The notes under the pieces were generated by a model. That model saw only the letters and a list, made by a program, of their open reading frames with translations, had not been told where the DNA came from and searched no databases. 41,021 nt of DNA, taken from Mycoplasmopsis felis ATCC 23391 (GTDB lineage: Bacteria; Bacillota_I; Bacilli_A; Mycoplasmatales; Metamycoplasmataceae). The number at the start of each line of letters is the position of its first letter. Position 1 is the first letter of the stretch. Location: contig NZ_JNKA01000006.1 of the NCBI RefSeq assembly GCF_000701865.1, forward strand, positions 1 to 41,021, written 5' to 3'. A program made the translations under genes and the position numbers. Below are positions 30,007-40,475 of the stretch, piece by piece.

Positions 30007-30874
30007 TTGAAATTATATAATGAAATGCTTTCTCTGTTTTTGATTCAAAATTTAACTCATCCATATTTAATTTTATTCCTTCGATAGAATTTATTTCGAA
30101 AATAATTTCTTTTATTTTTTCTTTAAATTCTTGTTCTAGAGTTTTATTATCTGTATATTTAGAGCGTCTTAATATCTGTTCTAATTCATCATAAAGTTTA
30201 TAAAGTTTATTCTTTTTTTCTTCTAATTGTTTATTTTCTATATCATAAGTAATTCCATAAAGTAAAACACCTAAAGATACAAATGCACCAGAACTTAATA
30301 TTAGCGAAATTCCACCTGTAAATGGGGCAGCAGCTAAAGCACCAAATAATGAAATAGTACCTCCTAAACTGACCCCTTTAAATGTATTCGAAGAACTTTT
30401 ATTGTGTGAAATAGTTTTATCTATATCTTCTGTAAATTTTTTAATTTTATCTAACCATGATTTTATGGTACCTTGTTGGTATTCTGATAAAATAGCTCTT
30501 CTTTTTCTTTTCGGAATCATAGACTTATATTCATTGAGAACTTTGCTTTTTGTTTCATATATATAAGAGAAATTATTCTTTTCATGTTCATTATTAAATA
30601 ATTTCAATTTTAGTAAATAATTAATTTGCTTGAACGTAAATCTATTAAATGACTTCATAATATTTATATAATTAATTAATACTGTTTTTCTTTTACTTAA
30701 ACTTATTTTTTTTAAAGAATCTAATAATATATCTTCTTTAATTAAAATATTATTAATAATTTGTTCTTTAATTTCAGAATCAAACAATTTTATTTTAGTT
30801 TCATTTTGATTATAATTTGGTGTTAATATAACATTACCAAGTGATAATAGATTAATTAATTCAATATTTTTCAT
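29996..30874 (-). CDS. Uncharacterised protein with glycine-rich hydrophobic hairpin
   Basis: 292 residues. No signal peptide. The first 160 residues are charged and helical, with a basic cluster KRKRRAI near residue 122. Residues about 168-208 are a glycine- and alanine-rich double hydrophobic segment (GVSLGGTISLFGALAAAP, then GGISLILSSGAFVSLGVLL) separated by F-T-G-G, like the membrane-inserting hairpins of pore-forming toxins, holins or ApoL-like proteins. The C-terminal 85 residues are a charged coiled coil. Preceded by GGAGT and TATAAT. Overlaps the membrane protein behind it by 11 nt. Function unknown; the hairpin is seen, the pore idea is inference. Confidence 0.65.
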   Translation of the reverse strand: MKNIELINLLSLGNVILTPNYNQNETKIKLFDSEIKEQIINNILIKEDILLDSLKKISLSKRKTVLINYINIMKSFNRFTFKQINYLLKLKLFNNEHEKNNFSYIYETKSKVLNEYKSMIPKRKRRAILSEYQQGTIKSWLDKIKKFTEDIDKTISHNKSSSNTFKGVSLGGTISLFGALAAAPFTGGISLILSSGAFVSLGVLLYGITYDIENKQLEEKKNKLYKLYDELEQILRRSKYTDNKTLEQEFKEKIKEIIFEINSIEGIKLNMDELNFESKTEKAFHYIISNGY

Positions 30875-31061
30875 AATTACTCCAACTTTTATTTTTATCT
30901 ATATTAAAATTATACTCTTTTAAAAATTATAGAGGGAAAGTTTTTCGGACATTTTAAATAAAGGAGTTTTTTTATTTTTTGTTGGTTGTTAATTTAGAAT
31001 ATAATAAATATTAAATTTATATAAAAATCTTCTTTAAATAAATTACTTTAAAAATATAAAA

Positions 31062-32138
31062 CTATATAAAAACTAAAAAAACTAACAACTTATATAAAGT
31101 ATTTAAAAGATATTGACTTTGCTTATTTTTGTATACAACTATTTCATTATCTTTTAAATTATTATTAAATTTGTATTTTAATCCAATTTCATTTAGATAT
31201 TTTTTGTTTGAAAAGGCAGGGCTTATTTCAATGTACTCTCTATTTCAAAAAAAATTGTATTTTGATTTAAATTCTATTTTTTTAATATTAAGTTTCTTAA
31301 AATGGTCAAAGAAATTTTTTATGTTTTTTAATCAAACTGCGTTATTTTTTAATACTTGGTTAGTATCGTTTAGTTTATTTATTTGTTCAAATATTACTAA
31401 TTTATTTCTTAATATATAATCATTTAAAATTATTAGATTCTGTAACTTTTCTTTTTTTATACGAGATAAATTGAATAAGTGAATTATTTCATAAGATAAA
31501 TTTTTACTTTTTGAAAGTATATTTAATATTTTTAATTTGTGTATATTTTGACTATAAAGAAGGAAATCAACTTTATTTTTATAAAAAAAATCAAAAATAA
31601 AATTATTTATAAGTATTTTGGTAAGATATTTAAATATAAATTTCTTCGTTTTGTTAACCAACAATTTATTTTTTAATAAAACCTGTAGATCAGTAATTGA
31701 ATTATTTAATTTATTAAGATTAAATTTATCGTTTGTTAAATAATCATCAGATAGTAATGATGATATCTGAAAAATCTTAGCTAAAAGAGTATATTCTGGT
31801 CGTACCATATTTATCTTATTGTTTATTTTTTTATAGGTATTTTTAGGTAAAAATTTAGCTAAAATGATTTCTATTTTCTTATCTAAAGAAATATCTGTAA
31901 ATTTTATAAACAAATTACTATCAAAATCATATTTAATACTTTTTATCAAATTAATTTCTTTAATTATTTCAGTGTGAATAAAATCTAAATCATAATTATT
32001 TGTTGGTATTATTAAAATGTCTATATCATTAGTTTCTCTCGATATTAATTTATTATACTTTATAACATAGCTACCTTGGATAATCTTTTTATATAATGAA
32101 TTTGTATTTATTAAAAAAGGATGATGAGTGTTTTTCAT
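31062..32138 (-). CDS. Nucleotidyltransferase-fold protein, AbiEii-like
   Basis: 358 residues. The N-terminal 130 residues carry a G-S-x(n)-D-x-D pattern: IIQGSYVIKY followed by SRETNDIDILI, a third acidic strand DKKIEIILAKF, then a helix typical of AbiEii/MenA proteins, RPEYTLLAKIFQISSL (family (t/s)PEe-lA-Kl-Al). The C-terminal 200 residues are Asn/Lys/Leu-rich helices. AbiEii members are toxins that modify tRNA acceptor ends and normally come with an antitoxin upstream; none is seen here. ATG at 32138 is selected over an upstream TTG because of a TATAAT exactly 6 nt before it. Weak family match overall. Confidence 0.6.
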
Positions 32139-32144
32139 AAATAA

Positions 32145-32150
32145 ATTATA
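32145..32150 (-). promoter_or_regulatory. -10 box of the AbiEii-like gene, leaderless
   Basis: TATAAT on minus, 6 nt (TTATTT) before the ATG at 32138. No Shine-Dalgarno. Confidence 0.65.
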
Positions 32151-32203
32151 AATTTTATACAAGAAAAATAAATAAAATTATGTTTGTATTTAAATTATTG
32201 TGC

Positions 32204-32209
32204 TATAAT
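32204..32209 (+). promoter_or_regulatory. -10 box of the tRNA-Leu/tRNA-Lys unit
   Basis: TATAAT with extended -10 TGC, 20 nt before tRNA-Leu; TGTTTG at 32181-32186 is 17 nt upstream as a possible -35. Confidence 0.65.
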
Positions 32210-32228
32210 ATTAAAGCAAAAAAGAAAT

Positions 32229-32314
32229 GCCCAGGTGGCGGAATGGTAGACGCAAGGGACTTAAAATCCCTCGGTCGCAAGACCGTGCTGGTTCAAGTCC
32301 AGTCTTGGGCACCA
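32229..32314 (+). tRNA. tRNA-Leu (anticodon UAA)
   Basis: 86 nt with encoded CCA. Acceptor arms GCCCAGG and CTTGGGC; anticodon arm AGGGA-CTTAAAA-TCCCT with anticodon TAA; a variable arm typical of type II tRNAs (CGGTCGCAAGACCG); T loop GTTCAAGTC. Reads UUA (and with modification UUG) leucine codons, the dominant Leu codon in this AT-rich genome. Confidence 0.97.
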
Positions 32315-32321
32315 TAATTGT

Positions 32322-32397
32322 GCGTCCTTAGCTCAGCAGGTAGAGCAAATGGCTTTTAACCATTGGGTCAGAGGTTCGAATCCTCTAGGACGTACCA
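32322..32397 (+). tRNA. tRNA-Lys (anticodon UUU)
   Basis: 76 nt with encoded CCA. Acceptor GCGTCCT with AGGACGT (first pair G-U); D arm TAGCTCAGCAGGTAGAGCA; anticodon loop CTTTTAA with TTT; T loop GTTCGAATC. Co-transcribed with tRNA-Leu, 7 nt apart. Confidence 0.97.
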
Positions 32398-32411
32398 TTT
32401 CAGAAATGACC

Positions 32412-32443
32412 AATCACACTAGTTAAACTAGTGTGATTTTTTA
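32412..32443 (+). terminator. Terminator of the tRNA-Leu/Lys transcript
   Basis: AATCACACTAG (32412-32422), loop TTAAA, CTAGTGTGATT (32428-32438), T run to 32443. Confidence 0.9.
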
Positions 32444-32464
32444 TTAATATATAACAATAAAATG

Positions 32465-32498
32465 TAAAAAAAATATAACAAATAATTTTGTTATATTT
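32465..32498 (-). terminator. Terminator of tRNA-Ile
   Basis: 12-bp stem AAATATAACAAA (32471-32482) and complement (32487-32498), loop of 4; on minus it is followed by a T run (plus-strand A run at 32465-32473). Confidence 0.8.
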
Positions 32499-32516
32499 GG
32501 ACAATTTTAATTGAAA

Positions 32517-32593
32517 TGGTGCGAACGAATGGACTTGAACCATCGACCTCACGATTATCAGTCGTGTGCTCTAACCAACTGAGCTACGCTCGC
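32517..32593 (-). tRNA. tRNA-Ile (anticodon GAU)
   Basis: 77 nt with encoded CCA. Acceptor GCGAGCG with CGTTCGC; D arm TAGCTCAGTTGGTTAGAGCA; anticodon arm CACGA-CTGATAA-TCGTG with GAT; T loop GTTCAAGTC. Lies downstream of rpsI on the same strand and may be read from the ribosomal protein promoter. Confidence 0.96.
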
Positions 32594-32653
32594 ATAAAAG
32601 CATGAGTATTATACCATATAAAATATAAACCATGCTTATTATTTTTAAATAAA

Positions 32654-33049
32654 TTAACGTTTTGAGAATTGTCTTGCACGACGAGCTGCACGTAATCCTG
32701 GTTTTTTACGTTCTTTAGCACGAGCATCTCTTGTAAGCATACCTGCTTCTTTTAAAGCAGAACGGTAATCTGCACTAGCTTCTAATAAAGCTCTTGCAAT
32801 ACCAAGTCTAATAGCTCCTGCTTGACCACTTAAACCACCACCTGATACAACAACTGAAACATCAAATGTTCCTTCTGTAGAAGTTAATACAAATGGTTGG
32901 TTAGCATCTTTTAAATATATATCTGAAGTTAAATATTCACGTGCTTGACGTTTATTAATAACAAAATTACCATTTCCTGGTGTTAACTTAACACGAGCAA
33001 CTGATGATTTTCTTCTTCCTAAACCACGGTATTCAATTTTTTTAGACAT
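32654..33049 (-). CDS. rpsI: 30S ribosomal protein S9
   Basis: 131 residues. N-terminal [21 protein letters not shown] and C-terminal [17 protein letters not shown], the basic tail that reaches the P site tRNA (family ending QFSKR). [19 protein letters not shown] is the conserved core. Coupled to rplM by 1-nt overlap (TAATG), the usual L13-S9 pair. Confidence 0.99.
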   Translation of the reverse strand: MSKKIEYRGLGRRKSSVARVKLTPGNGNFVINKRQAREYLTSDIYLKDANQPFVLTSTEGTFDVSVVVSGGGLSGQAGAIRLGIARALLEASADYRSALKEAGMLTRDARAKERKKPGLRAARRARQFSKR

Positions 33050-33483
33050 TATTTAACCTCTAATCTTTCTGGATTTTGTGCTGCTTGTTTGTGTTCTGGT
33101 CCTGCATAAACATATAAATTACGACGTTGTTTGTTTCCTAGTTTTGTATGAGGAATCATTCCGCTTACTGCTTTTTCTATTAATGCTGTTGGTCTTTTAA
33201 CTCTTAACTTAGCAGCAGAAATACTTTTTAATCCACCAGGATATCCTGAGTGTGAGTAATAAATTTTTTGCTCTTCTTTTTTAGCTGTTAAAACCACTTT
33301 TTCAGCATTAATAATAACTACATTATCACCCATATCAGCATTTGGTGTAAATGTTGGTTTATTTTTTCCTCTTAAAACTGAAGCAACAAATGCTGCTAGA
33401 CGACCTAGCACTTGTCCTTGAGCATCTATAACATATCATTTTTTGCTTGCTTGTTGTGTATTTACAATTGTTGTTTGTCTCAT
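33049..33483 (-). CDS. rplM: 50S ribosomal protein L13
   Basis: 144 residues from ATG 33483, which follows a perfect AGGAGG 4 nt away. A UGA-Trp in [17 protein letters not shown] shows that a short start near 33411 would be wrong. Conserved blocks: [26 protein letters not shown] and [12 protein letters not shown]. First gene of the L13-S9 operon. Confidence 0.99.
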
Positions 33484-33588
33484 ACATCCTCCTATACGTT
33501 AATTTGAAATTTTAGTAAATTTTAAAATTGCTTTCATATTATACCATAAGATAATATAATAAATAAATCTAATTTTTTAAATATAAAC

Positions 33589-34266
33589 TTAATCTATTTT
33601 AAGATTACTAAGTAGAAAAATTCCTGCTGTTTCACTTCTTAATATTCGCCTACCTAAACTTATAATTTGACAATTATTTTCGATTGCTTTTTGAATTTCT
33701 TTTTCTGAAAAACCACCTTCAGGCCCTATGAAAAACATTATATCTTTTTGATTGAAATTAAAAGCATTATTATCAGAAATTTTTTCATGTGCTATGTATT
33801 TTTGGGAGATATTTGCTTTAACTAAATCTTCGTATTTTGATATTGCTTCAAGTTCAGGTATTTTATTTCTAAAAGATTGTTCAGCAGCATTTTGTAAAAT
33901 GGTTTTTAATCGTTCTATTTTTTTTTCAAATTTTTGGTGCTTATAAAACTCTCCGTTGGTATATTCAGTAATCATAGGAATAATTTTAGTAACTCCTAGT
34001 TCCGTTGCTTTTTGAATTAGTCATTCAAATCTTTCAAACTTGATTAGAGCAGCACATAAAATAACTTCATAATTTCTTTCATTATTTATATGTATTTCTT
34101 TAATTATTTTTGCTTTATTGTCTTCTAAAATACATTCATAAAATTTTTGATTATAAACACAAATAAAAGTTTGATTAGTTGCTCTGATTACTTTTAAATG
34201 TTTTAAAGTGTTATTATTTAAAATAAAATAATTATCCTGTTTTTGAAATACAAAAAATCTATTCAT
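33589..34266 (-). CDS. rsmE: 16S rRNA (uracil1498-N3)-methyltransferase
   Basis: 225 residues. N-terminal PUA-like domain (MNRFFVF-x-LNNNTLKHLKVIRA), then a SPOUT knot: LIQKATELGVTKIIPM, AAEQSFRNKIPEL, FIGPEGGFSEKEI and SLGRRILRSETA (SAM-binding trefoil knot). All family signatures intact. The start is 2 nt after the stop of the HNH nuclease gene; a weak -10 (TAAAAT, 6 nt before ATG) inside that gene may also serve it. Confidence 0.95.
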
Positions 34267-34268
34267 AT

Positions 34269-35591
34269 TTATATTTTATTAATCCTTTTGAGATGTTTAT
34301 CAATATTTCTTCTAAAATTGTTATTAACTAAAATCGGAAAGTCCTTTTTATTAAACTTATTAATAAGATTATTTTCTAATTTCATCCATTGTTTATGAGT
34401 AAAAGAATTTTGATAATTTTTATTTACTTTAAACTTAAATTCATTTAAATCAAAATATATGTAACCTTTCTCGAATTCTTTATCGTGGTTTGGACAAAGT
34501 AAAAATCCGTTATCTCCGCTTGTTGTGTTTCTTATTCCATCGTTATAGGTTATTTCGTTATTTAGTAATTCTTTTTTTATATCTGAATGCCTATGAATAT
34601 GTGAAGTTATTAAATTATTTGAAATATTATAATTACAAGCAAAGCATTCTAAAATATCAATAAAATCAAAATACTTATTTCATATATTCAGTTTTAATAA
34701 ATTTTGTTTTCTTATTAAATCTTTATCGAAAACTTCTATATTCTGGTTTAAAAGGTTTTTTAAATATTCTTCCTTTTCATAAAATCCATAATACTTAAGG
34801 CCTAATGATTTTATTCAAGAAACTACTTTTGTGCTTGCTTTTGAATTTATTAATCAAAAAGATAAATTATAAGAATTATTTAATCGAGATATTAACATAC
34901 AAGTTAATACTGTATCAGATATATTTGCACCATCTAGTTTCCCAATAACTTTTATTTCTTTATCTTCTTTATTTAATTCAATAAAAATAGGATTATTATG
35001 CTTGTTTTGTAATTTCAATGATTGTTTTTGATATACAAAATCATCTACTGTTATTTTAGGGTTAAAATTATTTATTTCTTTAATTGAATCGTCTTTTAAA
35101 ATTTCCAAAAAAGTTTTAGAAAGTTCAAAACTAAGTAATTTTAGAAGTTGTAAATCATTAATTATTGATTTAGGTAAATTAATTCTTTTTATTTTATTAT
35201 CTTGTTTAAATCTATAATAATCAACTGGATTTAAACACAAAAATACACTGCTTAATTTATTTTCTTTAAGTTTTTTCAATACTGGTAATGCATTTTGTTT
35301 TACAAAAGTATTTCTTGACTTTGTTTTAAAATCACTAGTTAGCAGTTGTGTAAAATAAACAAACACTGAATGTTTAGGTATTGAAATACCTATATAACTT
35401 CTATTATTTAATTCTTTAATTAGTTTAATATTATCAAAATTTTTTAAGGATAAAATCTTATCTTCTAATAATATATCAACCAAAATTTCTTCAATTGATT
35501 TCTTGATATTAAATTCTTTAAATTGTTCTTTTAAATAATCATAGTATCTTTGATGAATGTGAATTTCAGTATTAAGTGTATTCTTTTCCAT
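34269..35591 (-). CDS. HNH endonuclease, probable restriction enzyme of an intact R-M pair
   Basis: 440 residues. The N-terminal 300 residues are of unknown fold (helical, then GISIPKHSVFVYF). The C-terminal HNH domain is clear: ECFACNYN (Cys pair), SHIHRHSD (first His block), SGDNGFLLCPNHDKEFEKGYI (N and H of the motif, family NGLLLCPTHDxLFDxGLI). It overlaps the methyltransferase upstream by 20 nt. HNH nucleases paired this way with a methyltransferase are known type II restriction enzymes; the target is not predictable. One UGA-Trp at 34851-34853 joins the two halves. No lesions, in contrast to the three other R-M nucleases in the window. Confidence 0.75.
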
Positions 35592-36240
35592 CTTTTTTAT
35601 AATCTACACCTTTTCATACTTGAATATCTTTATCAAACATATCATTTGCAATTCACATACTTGCAAATGATGGTCTTTGAAGATTTAAGACATCATAATT
35701 TAGGTGATCTTTAGTAAAACACATTCTACGTTTTAAATGAATATATTGTACCCTCTTAAATTTTTGTAAAAAATCACAGAACTTCTCACTATTTAAAGCT
35801 TGTATGCCAAATATTAATGCTCATGGTTTATCAAATTCTAATAATCTTTTTAACAAATTATGTTTATTCCTAAAAGGGGGATTGCTAATTATAATATCTC
35901 ATTTTTTAGGTTGATAATGATAAAAATCTTTACCTTGAAAAATATGTGATGAAATTACTTTATAACCATTATTTTTAAAAACAGTAACAAAATTAGAAGT
36001 TGGTAAATCGAATGGACATCAAATAATTTTATCCATTGGAATATTTGCATTATCTATAAAAAATTGAATATCTTCTTTTGTAGTATATCATTCATCGTCA
36101 TTTGCATATCTAAAAGCCTTTGTTATGTCATTTTTACTACGATCCTTAGAACTTTTTATAAATTCATTTAAATATTCAACAGAATTATTCACGTCTGTAT
36201 TATTTGAAATATTTTCAATTGCTTTTTTAAGTAAATCCAT
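35572..36240 (-). CDS. NPPF-type DNA N6-adenine methyltransferase
   Basis: 222 residues. Motif IV is DIIISNPPFRNKHNLLKRL. A CPFD at IIWCPFDLPTSNFVTVF stands where motif I is expected, and DDEWYTTKEDI near residue 48 looks like motif X. This arrangement is common in phage-type and small R-M adenine methyltransferases. No lesions. It starts 1 nt after the ABC-F stop and overlaps the HNH nuclease gene, so nuclease and methylase are coupled and follow ABC-F transcription. Several UGA-Trp codons. Confidence 0.75.
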
Positions 36241-36241
36241 A

Positions 36242-37861
<1,620 letters not shown>

Positions 37862-37904
37862 ATTTACCTCTCTTTTAATTTATTTATTTTATAACAAAAT
37901 AAAT

Positions 37905-37970
37905 AAAAAACCTTCATAAATGAAGGTAGTTTGACAACAAGTTTTACTCGATGTCGGCTCATTAATTATA
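37905..37970 (-). ncRNA. Short leader RNA with block antisense to 23S rRNA PTC, promoter and terminator
   Basis: On minus: TATAAT at 37970-37965, expected transcription start near 37960. The RNA starts with GAGCCGACATCGAG; with the two bases before it, 16 nt (37962-37947) are the exact complement of 23S CTCGATGTCGGCTCAT. After 10 nt, TGTCAAAC (37936-37929) is complementary to the neighbouring 23S GTTTGGCA with one G-U pair. Then a terminator: ACCTTCA, loop TTTA, TGAAGGT and a T run (37905-37927). Total about 55 nt, ending 44 nt before the ABC-F start codon. It could be an attenuator for ABC-F or a separate small RNA. Confidence 0.6.
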
Positions 37971-37983
37971 TTTTACCATTAAA

Positions 37984-38541
37984 TTATACTTTAATAAATT
38001 TTATATTAGAAATGTCATTAATTGATTTATTAAGTAGAATATAGAATTTTTTTGATTGTGTTCAAATTTCTTGAGTTTGTGTTTTTGCATATGAAAATTT
38101 TTCTATAGGTTTAAAACTTAGTTTTACTATCAAAGAATCATTATCAAAGGAAATCGAACTTACATTTCAACCCGTTTCACTATAAATGTAATTATGATCA
38201 GAATAATCATATATTAACCCGTCTATAATTAAAACATTATATTTATTGAAATCTATTAATTTTAACTCTTCAAATTCATTATCTTTATGTTTATCTTTCA
38301 TTCTTAATTCATCTATATTTGAAACTAAAAAGTAATTCATATTAATAAATAAATTCTGCTCTTTATTATACTTTCCGCCTTTAGAAATGTTTCCTTGTGA
38401 AATTGTAAAAACTGTTTTTTCTTTATTCCAGTAAGTACCATATTTAGGAGCTTCAGGTATACTACAAGATATTGATGTAATTAATAGAGATGAAGATATT
38501 AAAAATAAATAAAATGTAAAAATTTTTTTAATTTTCTTCAT
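37984..38541 (-). CDS. Small lipoprotein, partner of the S8 protease locus
   Basis: 185 residues. Signal MKKIKKIFTFYLFLISSSLLITSISC with lipobox ITSISC (Cys26), then a soluble domain of unknown fold (GTYWNKEKTVFTISQG, LIIDGLIYDYSDH). One UGA-Trp. The start overlaps the end of the S8 protease frame by 14 nt, and its Shine-Dalgarno GAGGAG lies inside that gene. Intact although the protease is broken. Function unknown; a surface-anchored cofactor of the protease is an inference. Confidence 0.75.
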
Positions 38542-40299
38542 TTGAATTCTCCTCTATTAAATAACTAAATGCAACTTGTACTTCTTTATTATTTTTTCTT
38601 TTTAAAGGTATTATTTTAAAATAATATTCTCCATCTTCATGAATATCAGATTCTATTAACTCTATATTAAAATTAGTATAATTAGATTCGTTTTCTAACA
38701 TATCTTCATTCTCTCTTAAATTCTCGTTGTAGTATCAAAATTCTAAATCAATGTTTGTATCAACATTTTCTAAAGAATCAAGTAAATAAGAAATCCCTGC
38801 TCTTATTTTTGTCCTTTTTTAAGTTTTATTGTAAAATAACTTTCTTTATTACTGTTTATTTTATAAATAACTGTATTCTCAATTGCCCTGGAAACTTTAT
38901 TATAGTTTGGAATACCTGCTCCTACTTCATTAGAAATTAATTCTGTTTGATTCTTTATAGGTTCTGAACCAACTAAAAGCGCTGTTTTAAAAATTATTGA
39001 ATCTGGACCTTCTGCAAATTTCTCTTTATGTGACTGTTTTAACATACTGGCCATTCCTGTTATTACAGGAGCTGAGTAACTAGTTCCAGTTTTATTTTTT
39101 TCTTTTCACTCTTTGTTTTTGGTTTTTTCAAACACAAATTTTCCGGGTGCAACTGTTGTAATATAGTTTTTATTATTTCCTATTTGACTATAATCATATT
39201 TCTGTTTTGTTATAGAGTTAAATGAACCTATAACAATACTATTTTTTGATAATGCATTACTGTCTATTTCTTTAATTGGATTTTCTAAATCATCATAATA
39301 ATTTCCTGATGCAACTATATTTATTAATTCGGATTATTTTTAATAAAAAAATCAAAATATTCTGAAATTCAGTTGTAATTTTTATAAATATGTTCTTTTT
39401 TTAAACCTAAACTATGATTTATTATTGATGTTTTATTTAACAAATATTCCTTCTCCCCACTCAAACCATTTCATAATAATAATTGAACAGAAATTAAATT
39501 TGCTGTTTTATTTATTCCAAATTTATCTCCTATAATTATTTCTGCTACTTTATCGGCATGGTCGGAAAACTTTCTTGAAACAATCAATGATTTCTATAAT
39601 ATATTTCTTTTTTATTATTTATTCCCCACTTAAATGCTTCATAAGACGTATTTATTACTCCACCTGATTCTAAAATCCCAACAAATACCTCTTCATTATT
39701 GTATTTTCTTCAATGATTCAATAGAATATCTTTAGATAATCCTATTGATTCGAATTGAAAATTGTTATTTATAAATGAAAAATTTTGATCAAAATAGTTT
39801 GTTCAGTTTGATGTATTTTAATGGATTTGATTTTTAAATATTTCTTTATTTATATCTAAAACTAGATTATCGTAAGTTTTTTTTGATTTAAAATCATATA
39901 TTTGATTTATTGCTATTTTCTCTTTTTTTAAAAAAGCAATAATTTTGTTTAATAAGTCATCATTATTAATTTTTTCTAATTTAGCAATTGATAGAATTTT
40001 TGTTTTTTCTCCATAAAATATTGGTATTTGTTCCTTATATAAATTAAATAAATAATTTTTAATTTTTCTATTTTATTTTCAAAATTTGAAGAAATCATAA
40101 TTTCTATTCTTGAAACCCCCATATTAAAATAACTGTTAGTTTCTTCGGAATTTTCATTTGAATATAAATTTAAATTAATTTCATTTATTTTGTATTCATT
40201 TATTTCTTTAGTTTTAATTTTGTTATCAAAAAATAACGGATAAATAGAACCAGAAATCGTGGTCATAAATATTAATTAATATAATATACTTTTTCTCAT
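38528..40299 (-). pseudogene. S8 (subtilisin-like) serine protease, decayed
   Basis: Starts MRKSILY at 40299 after AGGAG, then an in-frame TAA at 40276-40278 inside the signal peptide, after which LIFMTTISGSIYPLFF completes a normal hydrophobic segment. Protease blocks follow in changing frames: VGILESGG (usual Asp replaced by Glu), SDHADKVAEIIIG (His), ASGNYYD (oxyanion Asn), GTSYSAPVITGMASML (Ser). Frameshifts lie near 40074, 39600, 39330 and 38820; an A run near 38820 joins the C-terminal domain KIRAGISYLLDSLENVDT, which ends at 38528. At least five lesions, so no active product from this copy. Confidence 0.8.
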
Positions 40300-40475
40300 A
40301 ATTCTCCTATTTTATATATAAATTATTATATTATTTTATTTAATATGTTTTTCAATTTAGGTATTAATATCAATAAATTTAAGTTTAAATTATGGAAAAT
40401 TGTGAATTTAATGTCTGTATATAAAAAAATAACCGGTAATCTAAATATGGACAAAAAAATTAAAATTTTTGTAAA

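Noticed and set aside
31129-31419. Plus-strand open frame of 96 codons with hydrophobic look
   Set aside because: It is the complement of the C-terminal part of the AbiEii-like gene; Phe/Leu richness comes from Lys/Asn codons on the other strand. The same applies to plus-strand frames at 21448, 21736, 25255, 28731 and 29594.
37929-37962. A fragment of a real 23S rRNA gene
   Set aside because: Only 16 nt plus a separated 8-nt block match; flanking 23S sequence is absent and promoter and terminator frame the piece, so it is not a truncated rRNA gene. A decayed relic remains possible and is listed as a refuting outcome.
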